From Laetiporus sulphureus 93-53 (lineage: Eukaryota; Basidiomycota; Agaricomycetes; Polyporales; Laetiporaceae): a stretch of 64,000 nt of DNA. Shown here one piece after another: positions 11,020-21,760 of this stretch; position 1 is the stretch's first letter; the number at the start of each line of letters is the position of its first letter. The notes under the pieces are model-generated. The model made no database searches and was not told the DNA's origin. It saw only the letters and a list, made by a program, of their open reading frames with translations. Position numbers and translations under genes: made by a program. The stretch is taken from contig NW_024468543.1 in NCBI RefSeq assembly GCF_001632365.1, positions 115,749-179,748 on the forward strand, written 5' to 3'.

Positions 11020-12000
11020 ACGAAAGTCTATGCGCAGAGACTTTGTCGTGCAGGCGCGTGGAAGAGCCGATGGGGGTTGTTGGACAAGCGGCTCGAGTAT
11101 GGCCGCGTTAAATAGCCGTGGCCGCAGTCGAGGTTCAACATGAGCCAAACAGCGTGGCCTGCACACTCGCGCCCACATGTCTGTGGCGGCGGGCTCCACT
11201 CACTCAGGGATGCCTCCGGTCAAAATATTCGGGAAAGGCAATGGGTCATATTACGCATGCATGGTACATTTATTTATTCTGGCCTGAATACTCGAGATAT
11301 TGAATGTTGCTGCCTGAGTGACTGGACTTTATGGCCGATGTTCTAGGTCACACTCCGGCCCCCACTGTCAAGCATTTAGTCTGTCAAGCTCGTCCACACA
11401 TTTTTTCCTTGGTCACTGACGTCTGACCTTAGGTGGCACGCGTAGTCTCACCTCGCTTCTACTTGGCTCACATCCTTCTCGAGCCCTCCTGCGCTTATCA
11501 CGGACGACAAGGCTGTGAAGAGATGTGTGAGTAGCCCAGCGACGGTAGCCGAGTTCATTTAGAGAACAATATGATATTGCGTTAACGCTTGTGAGGAAAG
11601 GCAGCACAATTATGATGTCTCGTATGGGGGAGCAAATAACTCCCAATATACGTAGCATTAAGTTATTCTCCCATGGCTCGAAGCGTGCGGGTGGACGCAT
11701 TCGACTGTAAGTGGCCGAGACGCCACAGACGCGTTAGCGCCCAAAGACAACGTGTTCGCGACGCGCCTGAGCATTGCGTACCTAACCCTCGCCACAGTCA
11801 CCGAATTTTCTCCTCGGACTATCACCGTGCCACTCCGTGCTGAACGATTTTATGACTTGTTTCTGGGAAGCTACCTGGAAAAATTGCAGTTTGCGAAATG
11901 GTCGACCACCGCCTACGCCACTCTTCAGTTGGGTTTAATTAGGTTTGATGCCTTTGAGTGGCGAATTTGCAATATCGCGTCCTATCGTTTTTCGAGTAGG
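11020..12000. repeat. intra-unit direct repeat, copy b
   Basis: This stretch is homologous to 7685-8660. It comprises a minus-facing promoter (here driving the kinase-like gene), a decayed core at 11169-11187, a spacer, and a plus-facing core at 11722. The right end runs directly into the truncated family C copy at about 12030. Confidence 0.7.
11722..11741 (+). promoter_or_regulatory. cassette core upstream of decayed family C copy
   Basis: The sequence GCCACAGACGCGTTAGCGCC is followed by AACGTGTTCGCG. It lies about 300 bases before the truncated family C gene, a shorter distance than the roughly 490 bases seen for the intact copy at 14172. This fits loss of the segment that held the ATG. 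Confidence 0.65.
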
Positions 12001-12029
12001 TGCTAACCTTACCTAACTAGCTGCAGCCA

Positions 12030-13448
12030 CATCGCCCTGACAAGGGTGTTAAGGCTGGCTGTGTGCCAGAGGTCGGCATCGAATGCGAAGTCAACACTAA
12101 GAGACCCGACATTAGTAAGACAAAGGATGAGAAACAACAAGCTGGTGAGTCATTCAAATGGCAATTTCGTACCAACATCGGGGCTCACCACGTCGAAATC
12201 ACGTTCCGTACGTTCCATGTCAGTCGGACACCTTTATTCCTCACACCGCCCAGGATGCGGTATTCACTCGATTGAACGACACTGTTTGCGCCAACGTGGA
12301 GGCTGATAATGGTCTTATTGTAAGCAAGAGATGGGCCATCGACGGCTACATATACCGTACTCACCATACACAACAGAAACACGGTAGCGGTCACATTATG
12401 ACTCTCGAACCACAGATGGAGCATCAGCAGGAGGATTGGCCACGAAATCGATCGCCAGCATCAAGGATGGGCGTGGCTATGGGCAGCTCGAGGAGAATCC
12501 ACTTGCACAAGACGGGGCGGCACCGGTCAAGGACGCCATGCTATCGGTGAGCAGCACTTCGTATGCGACAGATGCTGCGAGCGAGAATGGCTGATCTATG
12601 TTGGCAGGGCGTTGTCGATCACACATCTGACACTGTCAATGGCGAACCAGGGGAGAAGGCCGGCACGGATGAAACCTCCAGCATCGACTCGGATGGATCT
12701 TCTATTCTCTCCACTCCGATGTCTGTATCGGCGGGTTTGCCATACATCCATGGGGACCCAGACATGGTGGCAGGACAGGCGAACGTAGCGGTTTCCTCGC
12801 AGCCAATGCTAGCATCGGTGGATTCCCGTCTGCCGCCGGTTGTAGCAAACCGTGAACACAACGGCTACACCGTTTGAGAGGATGAGCACGTACACCAGGG
12901 TGTCGACACTGCCCACGCTCACCAGGCCACGCAGAATGTCACCGGTGGGGTTGAACTTTTACAAGGAGTACTTCAGTTACCTGCAGTCGGAGAAGCCGTT
13001 TGCAATGCAGCAGACCCCGAGGAGGCTTGCTGAGATGAGGGAGGCTCGTACGGCAAGGAGGGGAGCAAGAGAACTGGAAAGGCGTGCTCGACATGTGCCG
13101 GCGGACGACCTTCGGGAAGATGATGATGAGGCTCAGCTACGGGGGGAGTTCGAGCCGGCAGTCTCGGACGAGTTGACCAATGAGCGCGAACCTCAACGTC
13201 GCGCGGCACAAGCTATGGCGGGATCGGGAGAGGAGCACCAGACGATGATGATGGAACAACTGGCGCACGTCGAGGCCACGACGACGGGATTGGTAGTGCG
13301 GTCCGAGGGCGAGCTCGAGCTGCTGTCCTCGGAGGCCCAGGTTCAGATTGCCGCCATGTCGAGTTCCCTGCGCGTCGCAGACGACATTCAGATGCCGGCA
13401 GATGAAAATGGCCTTACGAAGCAAGGAAAGGATCACAAAGATGAATGA
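12030..13448 (+). pseudogene. family C copy, 5'-truncated and frameshifted
   Basis: Homology to the gene at 14172 begins inside exon 1 (CAGCCACATCGC, about 12024) and continues to the stop at 13448. The basic N-terminus and start codon are missing. At the end of exon 1 there is one extra base relative to 14172 (GAGAAACAACAAGCTG against GAGAACGACAAGCTG). Exon 3 also has indels that shift the frame. The final exon is open and longer than in the intact copy. It has MSPVGLNFYKEYFSYLQSE, a charged coil region and about 30 more C-terminal residues. The donor and acceptor sites are still present. The 61-nt last intron, against 60 nt in the paralogue, shows that this intron is real. It may be transcribed, but a full protein is unlikely. 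Confidence 0.65.
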
Positions 13449-13537
13449 AGGGTTGTCACGAGAGCGAGAGATTGATGGTGGCAGGCGATGTGAAGAGAGG
13501 GAGATAAGGGGTCTGCACAAATTTGTCTCAGGGTTTC

Positions 13538-13691
13538 CTAGGAGAGACCGTATTCAACTACGCTATCTCGTTCATAATCATGAATAAGCTCACAATGTAT
13601 ATAACGTCTGATTTACATCCCATTGCTTTTGGAGCTTACGTGGGACGCGTTCGAACGTGAGTGGTGCGAGAGCCACAGACGCGTTACCGCC
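13538..13691 (+). promoter_or_regulatory. intergenic cassette (3' block plus promoter core)
   Basis: The 3' block CTAGGAGAGACCGTATTCAA (13538 on) follows the decayed family C gene. The core GCCACAGACGCGTTACCGCC (13672-13691) follows, then AACGTGTTTGCGTCGCGCC and a TATAAGCGCCC box near 13949. The next gene starts at 14172. Confidence 0.75.
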
Positions 13692-14171
13692 TGGCAAAAA
13701 CGTGTTTGCGTCGCGCCTGCATGCGTTCTTTCTCCTTCGCCTTTGCCCAACAGAACACACTGCTCCAGAGACTTCATGATGCTCTCCTCCATGCTATATG
13801 GACTGCATGCATTATTCTTTAGAAACCGCCTGGAGTGCGTGACAATTTTTGACGAATTTGTCTGCCATATTCGACGCCACTCGCCACATGAGATTGCAAT
13901 GGCGAATGGTGGCATTGCAGCAGACACTCCGCACTCCGCGAGCGACGAATATAAGCGCCCGTACTTCAACCGCGTCGACGCGTCTTGCCCTCCCTCTTCA
14001 CGCTTGTCCCTCGACCACGAGCAGTGCCTTTTGTCAATCGTCCGATTCACCTTCGAACATCTGTATGGGTTATCGCTCCCTGTGCGCATAAGATAGCTTA
14101 CTTACCTTTGATCCTGCCAGATCTGTCATCGCGCATTTTCATCATTCGGGGCCACTCGACATACTTCCACC

Positions 14172-15359
14172 ATGTTGCTCTCCTTTCTACGGCGCATCAG
14201 CGCAGCTTTCAAGAAGAGACTCTTGCACAGCGTACAGCCACATCGCTCTGACACAGAGGGTAAGGCTGGCTGTGTGGGAGAGGTCGGCATCGAATGCGAA
14301 GTCGCACCTAGGAACCTCGACATAGACACGACCAAGAAGGAGAACGACAAGCTGGTAAGTCATTCAACCGCCATTTTCGTATCAATGTCAGGGCTCACCG
14401 AGTCGGAACCGTGTCTCGTATGTTCCATGTCAGTTGAACACCTCCATCTTTCACGCCTGCCACGATGTGGCAGCGACCGTCTTGAACGGTACTGTTTGTG
14501 CCAACCCGGCGGCTATTGACGGTTCTATTGTAAGCAAGGGATGGGCCATCGACGACCACAAGTACCATACTCATTGTATATACAGACACACGGTAGCTAC
14601 TCCACGACTCTGGTAGCCGTTGACGGAGCATCGCGCGGAGGGCTGACCACGGAATCGACCACCTGTGCCGCGGATCGGTATACGTATGGACAGTTCCAGG
14701 AGAATGCACTTGTGCAACACGGGGCGGCACAGATCATGGACGACATACCATCGGTGAGCAGTGTTTCGTGCACGATAGACATTGCAGTGACGATGGCTGA
14801 TCTACTTCGGCAGGGAACCATCGATCGTACATATGGCACTGTCAACGACGGTTCAGCGATGAATGGAGCCACGGATGACACCTCTAGTATAAGCTCGAAC
14901 GAATCTTCTCCTGCCTGGACTCCGACGTCCGTGTTGGCGGATCTCCCGTACATCCCGGCGGGCTCAAACGTGGAGAGGCAAAATGCAGGCATAACGGCTG
15001 TGCAACAGCCAACGCTAGCATCGATGGATTTCGGTCCGCCGGCGAGTGTGGTACGCCGTAGAAACAATGGCAACGCGGTTGGGACGACGAACACGTACAC
15101 CGGGGTGTCAACCTTGCCCACATTCACGAGGTCACGCAGAATGTCACCGGCGGAGCTGAACTTCTACAATGAATACTTCAGTTATCTGCAGTCGGAGAAG
15201 CCCTTCGCCATGCAGCGGGCCCCCAGAAGGCATGCTGCGACGAGGGCGGCTCGTACAACGATGACGGAGCAGCTTGCGCATATCGAGGCCGTGACGACGA
15301 GGTTGGCCATGCAGTCCGAAAGCGAGCTCGAGCTGGTGTCTCCGGAGGTCGGGGTTTAG
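14172..15359 (+). CDS. family C protein, unit 1 (unknown function)
   Basis: Four phase-0 exons are read: 14172-14354 (61 codons), 14434-14529 (32), 14586-14753 (56) and 14814-15359 (181 plus stop), about 330 residues. The N-terminus is basic and amphipathic (LLSFLRRISAAFKKRLL), like family A. The second exon is exactly 32 codons, as in the family A gene at 34685. The last exon starts with an acidic Ser/Thr stretch containing SSPAWTPTSV, then LNFYNEYFSYLQSEKPFAM and a charged C-terminus. The final intron (60 nt) would read through if retained, but the 61-nt counterpart at about 12550 shows it is spliced. Compared with the decayed copy at 12030, the region between ARTARR and MEQLAH is deleted, and a CAG codon has become the TAG stop at 15357. 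The tail is therefore about 30 residues shorter. There is no known domain. Confidence 0.7.
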
Positions 15360-15550
15360 GCTGCCGCCACGTCGAGTTTCCTGCGCATCGTATACGGAAA
15401 CCCGATGCAGGCGGACGCAAATGGTCTAATGGAGCAACCAGAGGAATATAGAGGCGGGTGGAGGGTCTTCAAGAGAGCGAGAGGTTGATGGTGGCAGGCT
15501 ATGCGAAGAGAACGAAATATGGAGACTGCACGGAGTTCTGTTAGTGCTTT

Positions 15551-15704
15551 CTAGGAGAGACCGTATTCAACTACGCTGTCTCGTTTTGTAATCATGAATC
15601 GACTTACAATGTATATAACATGTTGTTATCGTCCCAATTTTTTGGAGCCTGCATCGGACGCATTCGGACGCGAGCGGCGCGACAGCCACAGACGCGTTAG
15701 CGCC
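15551..15704 (+). promoter_or_regulatory. intergenic cassette (3' block plus promoter core)
   Basis: The 3' block CTAGGAGAGACCGTATTCAA (15551) lies downstream of the family C gene. The core GCCACAGACGCGTTAGCGCC (15685-15704) faces right. The next candidate start codon, 16187, is about 480 bases away, the same spacing as core-to-ATG for the gene at 14172. Confidence 0.7.
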
Positions 15705-16186
15705 TGATAGAAAGGCGTGTGTGCCGCGCCTGCACGCTTTCTGTCTGCTTCGTCCTTGCCCAGCAAAACATTATCGTCCAGAGACTCCATGACGCTATCC
15801 TCCGTGCTATGCGCACTGCACACATTATTTTCGAGGAGCAGCCCAGCGTCCGTGACAACGTTTGCCGAACTTGTCTGCCACAGGCGACGCCACTCGCCAC
15901 ATGAGATTGCAACGGCGAATGATGGCCTTATACTGCCGTAGCTGACCGATTATCATGCGGTTCTATGCGCGTCGGCGTAGACGCAGTAGGTGTGCGATGC
16001 GCCTGACATCGTTTCTACAGTGGGTTCATCGCGGTGAGCTTTTTCATCTATGCCACTCGGAATCCGTGCACTGACCTTGCCTCGCTGGAATTTCCGCTAT
16101 TATAAAATTCAACTCCGGAAAATCTCATCATATTATTATTTTTTGGTAGAACTGCCTGTAGCGTTCGTGGGGGCCCACAGTTAAAG

Positions 16187-16467
16187 ATGTCCGACATCAA
16201 CGCACCAGTGGCAGACTCTCTGCCAGTTCAGCTACGACATCCGTACGTGATATACGTCCGTTACTTCCCGCTTCGACCGTATGATGACCTGATAGGATGG
16301 TAACGAAGTGCGAGTGGGTAGGTTTCTACGTCAATAAACTGGTGGCTCACATTCGTATGAACATGCAGTCCCTTGGTGCCACTCCCCACTCGTACAAGGC
16401 ATCACTCGTGTATATGAACCATTGCAGCTCGTCGTACGGACAATTCCCACGAAGTATCTTCCGATGA
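16187..16467 (+). CDS. candidate small two-exon gene, unit 1
   Basis: Exon 1 is 16187-16242. A 53-nt intron (GTACGT donor, ATAG acceptor) follows. Exon 2 is 16296-16467 and ends in TGA. The product would have about 75 residues, with WVGFYVNKLVAHIRMNMQ in the middle. There is no known domain. Support comes from the canonical intron and the spacing to the cassette core at 15685. The copy in unit 2 (32138) is nearly identical, so it gives little independent test. A longer multi-exon gene is possible: a further open stretch ending at 16803 contains FYVLVMRRACFPQTILVMMF. Confidence 0.35.
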
Positions 16468-17213
16468 TCGCCATCTATATTCGTGAGTCAATTCAGCGCG
16501 ATTTTCACAATCAGAATGCACTACGTATGAAGACCAACTTATATCGTCCTATAGGTACTCGTTTTTTCCTTCGGGATGCGTATGTGAACCATGCAACATG
16601 CTGCACGTCTGCAAGATGCGAGGCCATTGCCGGGGCGGGGAATCCTTTCCAATCTAGTCCGTCGGCACGACGTCGATGGAATGTCTACCGACTTCAGTCG
16701 CTGGAATTTCAGACAAGAGAGCTTCTATGTCCTCGTCATGCGCAGGGCCTGTTTTCCGCAGACGATCTTGGTGATGATGTTCGCGTTTCGCCAGGAAGAA
16801 TAGCGAGTCGATGTGGCCGGCATGAGCGACTAGATGGCCTTCGCCGTCGAGGATTACAACGACCTTGAATAGATGTCAATGATCCTGCAATGGCGATGGT
16901 GAAAAGCGAGCGGTTGAGCGGCCAGCTTCGGAACAGGCAGATTACTGTCGAGATACGCGCGGCAATTACCCGATTGAGAGACGTCGGGCCTGGCGGTGTG
17001 GCATTGTGCGCCACAGGCGCGCTTGAGTGGCGTCTCAAAGATTCATCACTTTATTCATTGCGCACATATCGCGCTCAATTTCTGTAAGTTCTGCAACGAT
17101 AGCCAATGTTACATGGGCATTATGCATTACTCATATCGATACACACAGGACTTGATTCTGTTGCGCATGACAGTGAAATGGGAGATGGGAGCTCTTGTCA
17201 TTGGTTAAATTCC

Positions 17214-17444
17214 ATGATTTATCGGACTCGTCCCTCCCCCATTTCCACCTCTCCCGACAAGTATTTGTCCTCGACCAACGAAGGAATCATTCGTGTCTCA
17301 CCCGCTTCCTTCTACAGCACCTCTATCAATGATCGCTTCCTCGTGAGTGTATAGCAGTTTATCTATCCGACAGCCACGTTGAAGGAAACTGTGATCCAGG
17401 ATTCGATGGGTACGGAGCGTATTACAAAGGAACCAACAGTCTGA
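17214..17444 (+). CDS. candidate small two-exon gene at end of unit 1
   Basis: Exon 1 is 17214-17342 (43 codons). A 57-nt phase-0 intron has a GTGAGT donor and a CCAG acceptor. Exon 2 is 17400-17444 (14 codons plus stop). The product would be 57 residues, with KYLSSTNEGIIRVSPASFY. I do not recognise it. A competing frame over 17377-17540 is also open and protein-like (PGFDGYGAYYKG, GRRDYGIAFFYSDG), so the gene model is uncertain. Confidence 0.25.
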
Positions 17445-17552
17445 GGGCCGATGAACAGCCTTCCCGAATGGGCCGCCGAGACTATGGTATTGCGTTCTTT
17501 TATTCTGATGGCGTTCATAAGGCGGCTACAAAGAAAGCCAGGTTGAGTCGAG

Positions 17553-18721
17553 ACAATGTATTGGGTGTGCCGCATGTTCGTGGCATTGTGCGCTTGGCTC
17601 TGAATCACGAAACTTTTGATACATGATGTGCGATATATATAATATAAATATGTCAGCATCCTTGATATCCCTCCGCTGGCAATAACGTGCTCGAACACCA
17701 CTACTCATTATGAGCGATCGCAGTATTGAAGGCATGCGTCATGATCTTGCCGCCGCTCTGCTACACCTGGCAAATTGAGAGACCTGAGGCCTGCCTGAGG
17801 AGTCGGGACATTCGCATTACAAAATAAAGCAATACTTTCACAGTACAATCCTTGCAGTCATTTCCGCTTTAGTTGCTCTCCACTTCGTAGGCATCGCCTC
17901 AAATTTTGCGAAGCCCCTCTTAAGCCTTCCCGTACTAGGTTGATGAGTGCGGCTGTGTTAATCCTTGCGAGGAAAAGACATTCGGCTCTTTATCATCCAT
18001 TGTGCTGCTAAGACTGCATCACTGAAGGTGTTTCAGTGGTATTAGCATCGAGAACAAGATGCTGCGCGAAGACGCACACGTCTAGGTTGTGTCTAAGAGC
18101 GATTCTCCGGGCTGATGCTCATCGTGATTCGTGAAGCAGTGTGTGGCACTGTATGCAGAGCGTGTCTTCAGGTGAATGGACTGTCCAGCGGGCGAAAGTT
18201 GGCCTGAAATCGACGTGTTCGCTAAAGTGTCAAAGTCGTTGAACTACTAGTGACAGTTGACGTATAGCAAGACCCTGCTTTGAATAACGAGATGCAGCAA
18301 CAGGCAGCAACCGGCCACAAGTTCAGCCACAGCTGTATAGGGCGCGGTCTCACGGGCCACGCGTCGACCATACCGCGAACAGAGGCGGCGGCGGACGTGT
18401 TTCAGACTCTTTCCGTTTGTCATGGCAGCTGCTCCGTCGAGTGTCTCAGATTCGTCGTTCCGACTTCTGGTGACTCGGTTTAGGCTATCAGAATCATTCG
18501 AGTGGCCCTGTCGACTCTGATCTGGCCAGATCCATTCAATCCATTCACTTCATAATGCGACCATCGCGCACAGAAACGAAGAGATTCTATAACGGGAGAC
18601 ACAAAGATCAATGGCGTCGTATGCATACCCCTACGTACCATCGTTCTCGACATGCTCTGGCCGTCTCACACAGCCCGGAGACGAATGCTCGCGAACGACG
18701 TCCCGCAGTAGTATTCGAGGC
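17553..18721. other. non-coding start of unit 2
   Basis: This is the counterpart of 265-1346, with a roughly 50-base insertion near 17690. I see no gene. Confidence 0.45.
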
Positions 18722-19691
18722 TTAGAAAAGCATGGGATCGGCCGCAGTGTCATGCGTAGATACTGGTGCCTCCTTCAAACGAGCCGCAGCAGCCATGCAG
18801 TAAATGTCCTGCGTGGTTCCGGTGTCAGCGCAGATACCCTGCATCACCTTTGGCGAGGTCTGTAGGAAAGGATAATGTCATGTGGTGAGCATTTGTCGAG
18901 TTTCGAAGCAGCATGTGGGACTCACCACAGTTCTTTGCCTCTTCATAGGCCTCGGTCCGACAGGGGCCTGCCTCACTCGTTCGGTACTGGACGCGGTCGC
19001 TCGCGGAGCCCTTGATAATCTTCCGAGGTCAGCATCGCTCGATCCGAATGTTTCCGCTTCCTGTGCTGGCATCTGCTCAGTGATAACAATTTGGCCATTC
19101 ACTTCATGACAGCTCCATAGCCCCTTCCGTAAAGTATGGGATGACTCAGGTGGCGGGATCGGCTGAGGCATCGTCAGCCGAACGTTGTGGGGGCCGTCCA
19201 TGTAGGTCATAGGATTACCGGACCTGCCCATGAAGACCCTCGTTCTGTGCAGCTGGGAGGATATGAATTAATCGACTATGCAAGAATCATATGCGCCACA
19301 GGAACTCACCACGAACCACTTGCTCACATAGTTTCCATCACTGTCAGTCCGGCTCTTCCAGTCCGAGAGCCTCTCCTCGAAACTTGAAGGCCAGTTTGGA
19401 TCGTAGAATGGCCACAGAGGGCGGTGGTCCCCGTCGACCGAACCCTGTACGCGTTGGTAAGTGCACAGAATAAAACGGACACTGATTGGCGAGCTGACGT
19501 ACGGAATCGCTGTCCGTGAATGTTTTATTTTGGGCATTTGCAAAGGCGTCCGCATCGAATTCTTGCTCATCGTCGAACCACGAGTCCGACTCGTCGCTCC
19601 ACTCGGTGGGGGATGCCACGACCGTGCGGTGATCGTCTTCCGGATTCACCAACGTGGTATTCCAGTCGCATTCCATGGGGCGGGTGGCCAT
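18722..19691 (-). CDS. family B protein, unit 2 copy 1
   Basis: This is the orthologous copy of the gene at 1347 with the same four-exon plan. Exon 1 starts at 19691 with MATRPMECDW and keeps the acidic WSDESDSWFDDEQEFD. Exon 3 keeps PHNVRLTMPQPIPPPES and CHEVNGQIVITEQ. The donor of intron 3 is the normal GTGAGT here, unlike unit 1. The last exon ends at TAA 18722-18724 with DPMLF. All exons are open. The function is unknown. Confidence 0.7.
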
Positions 19692-19875
19692 GGCTCAGTG
19701 GTACGCGCAATTGATAGAAAGGCTAGTGGCTCGAGAGCGAAAGTTCTGCGTGGCGCAGGAAGTGGCCGAGCAGGTGAAGATTACAAAAAGAGCTGGGGTG
19801 CAGCCGCATTTATAGTCGTGTCGGAGGTCGAAGTGCCACTCGAATTAAACAACGCGAGTCGAACATGTTGTAGCG

Positions 19876-20025
19876 GGCGCCAGCGCGTCTGTGGCGGTGG
19901 CCACACTTGCTTATGGATGCATCGCCTCGGGAGGCCTGGTAAGACTCTAGTCGGTTATATGTACATTGTGAGTGATTTAATGCTAATCGCTACTGAGATA
20001 ATGTAGTTGAATACGATATCCTAGA
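19876..20025 (-). promoter_or_regulatory. intergenic cassette (3' block plus promoter core)
   Basis: On the minus strand, the block TCTAGGATATCGTATTCAAC (20025 downward) is followed by the core GCCACAGACGCGCTGGCGCC (19895-19876). It drives the family B gene at 19691. One base differs from the unit 1 core, within the ACGCGT-T junction. Confidence 0.72.
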
Positions 20026-20082
20026 GGACATCTTCCGGCCAGACAACAAAGCCCCTCTCCTCTTCCGGTTTCAAATGGCCAG

Positions 20083-21760
20083 TCAAAACCAATGGCCATC
20101 CTCTTCGTAGCGGTACTTCTCATCTTCACTCTGGACATGGTCTTCCAGCACCATCTCCATCAACGGTGGTCGCGGTGAAATCCTCCCCGCCTTTTCCTCT
20201 ACCTCCTTCCGCCAGGCTCTCCAGGCGTCCGTCTGCTTTTCCCAAATTGCAAAGCTCATGAGATCAAGGGCGCAGTGTGCCTTCGCGGCCTCTTTGATGA
20301 CTCCCATGCGCAGACGGAATGCTTTGTCTTGCTCCTCGCGCCGCTTGAGACGGGCCATTCGCCGAGCGCGGTACTCTTCCAGAGCCTTGAGGGACCGCTT
20401 CTGGCGAGTCTTGGAAGCATTCGACTCGCTGGCCTCGTTGCGTGCTGTGGCCTCAATCTTGCCCTCCTGATCCATGCTGAGCTCCCACTGTTGCTGATAA
20501 ATCATTTAAAACCCACTCACCAGTAATCCATCCACTTCGGAGTCTTCTGCAAGATGTTCGGCCTTACCCACGTGCATGTGCAGCTGCTCGAATAAGGCAG
20601 CCATGTACGCCCGCCACGCCGTGTCTTCGTCGATCCACGGACACGAAGCCATCAATGCCTCCGTCGCCAGCTGGGAGACGGCCTCTTCCATCATCTCATC
20701 ATCGTCTGCGGTCATCTTCATCTTCGTCTCCGGAGTCGTGTCCATCCCACCCTCCTGTCCGTGTCGCTGCGACAAATGCTCCTGGGCCCCATCGTCGCGG
20801 TGAGCTTCGTTGTATTCGCCCAGCCACGTGGCAATCTCTCCCGCGAACGCTTTCACAGCTGTAGGCTGTTCCTTCGATGAGACGGGTGTTTCCTGCAGAG
20901 GTGGGGCCAGCAGACGGTCAGGAATTGTGGCGTCACAATGTCTGATCTTTGTGTCACGGTCCAGGTGCGTGGCCGGGAAGCTGAACAGAGGGGAGAGCGG
21001 CGTAGAGGGGAGACCTGACTCGTCGGAGTCAGTGTTGCAGTCGTCCGAGGTGCTGTGCGTCTCAACCGGGCCGTTGTTGCCGATGTTGCCCTTAGTGATG
21101 CCATGCTCCTTCAAGACGTGGGTTAGTCATTATGATACCTCGAGGCGAAGAGCGCGAGTGTGTCGAACGTGCCACTCACCGACGACTTGATGGAAAACCT
21201 TTCCGCCATTGCATACTGCTCATTGTCATCTTCCTCAACATGAACATCGTGGTTCCAGCCGTCGATGTGGGAAAGAGAGGCTGCAACTGAACCAACAAGC
21301 GAGAGTTCCTCAGCGGATTGCAGGCACCCCTCGATGCCGTAGCCGTAACGCTGCGACGTAATGAGTCCATATCTCTGCAGTCATCAATGGTCCCCAACTT
21401 ACAATAGGCACGTGTTTGAAGCTACCATCCTTGTCCTCAGCCGCAATGGCCATGGTCGGTGCGCGACGGTCCAGGTTGGTGAGGATCAACTGTGGCGTTC
21501 GCAAGAATCGAGTGAGCGTCAATGATCGGTGAGCACACAATTTGTCACGAATGTATGGCTGGTTGACTTACTAGTTCATCGTCCTCATTGTCGTTCGTGT
21601 TAAATTGTGATCTCACAGCTGTAATCTGAGAGTCGATGCAGCCGAGCCTCTGCGAAGCAGTGGCTATAATCGGAGCACTATGCCGTCCGAATTTTGGTCG
21701 AATTTTCTTCTTCATGGCCACGCCGGCCCTTCGTATGGCCTTCAGGAAAAGAGTGAACAT
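20083..21760 (-). CDS. family A protein, unit 2
   Basis: This is the copy of the gene at 2716 with the same five-exon plan. It starts at 21760 (FTLFLKAIRRAGVAMKKKIR). SHIDGWN replaces SYIDGWN, STPLSPLFSFP is kept, and DEDTAWRAYMAALFEQL is unchanged. The C-terminal charged helix (AWRAWRKEVEEK) is nearly identical to unit 1. The 33-nt last intron is preserved in length with three base changes, and its retention would again stop translation. All exons are open. The function is unknown. Confidence 0.75.

Larger units (their letters stand above)
265..17552. repeat. tandem segmental duplication, unit 1 (17.3 kb)
   Basis: The segment aligns collinearly with 17553-33504. At the left edge, GACAATATATTAGG (265 on) matches GACAATGTATTGGG at 17552. 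At the right edge, GGTTGAGTCGAGA is shared by 17541-17553 and 33492-33504, after which the sequences part. Only two or three bases (GA/GAC) are shared at the breakpoint. Gene order is the same in both units. Divergence is about 8% in the kinase exon by my count, but under 1% from about 15475 to 17552. Unit 1 carries about 1.4 kb (roughly 11520-12898) that is missing from unit 2. Confidence 0.93.
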
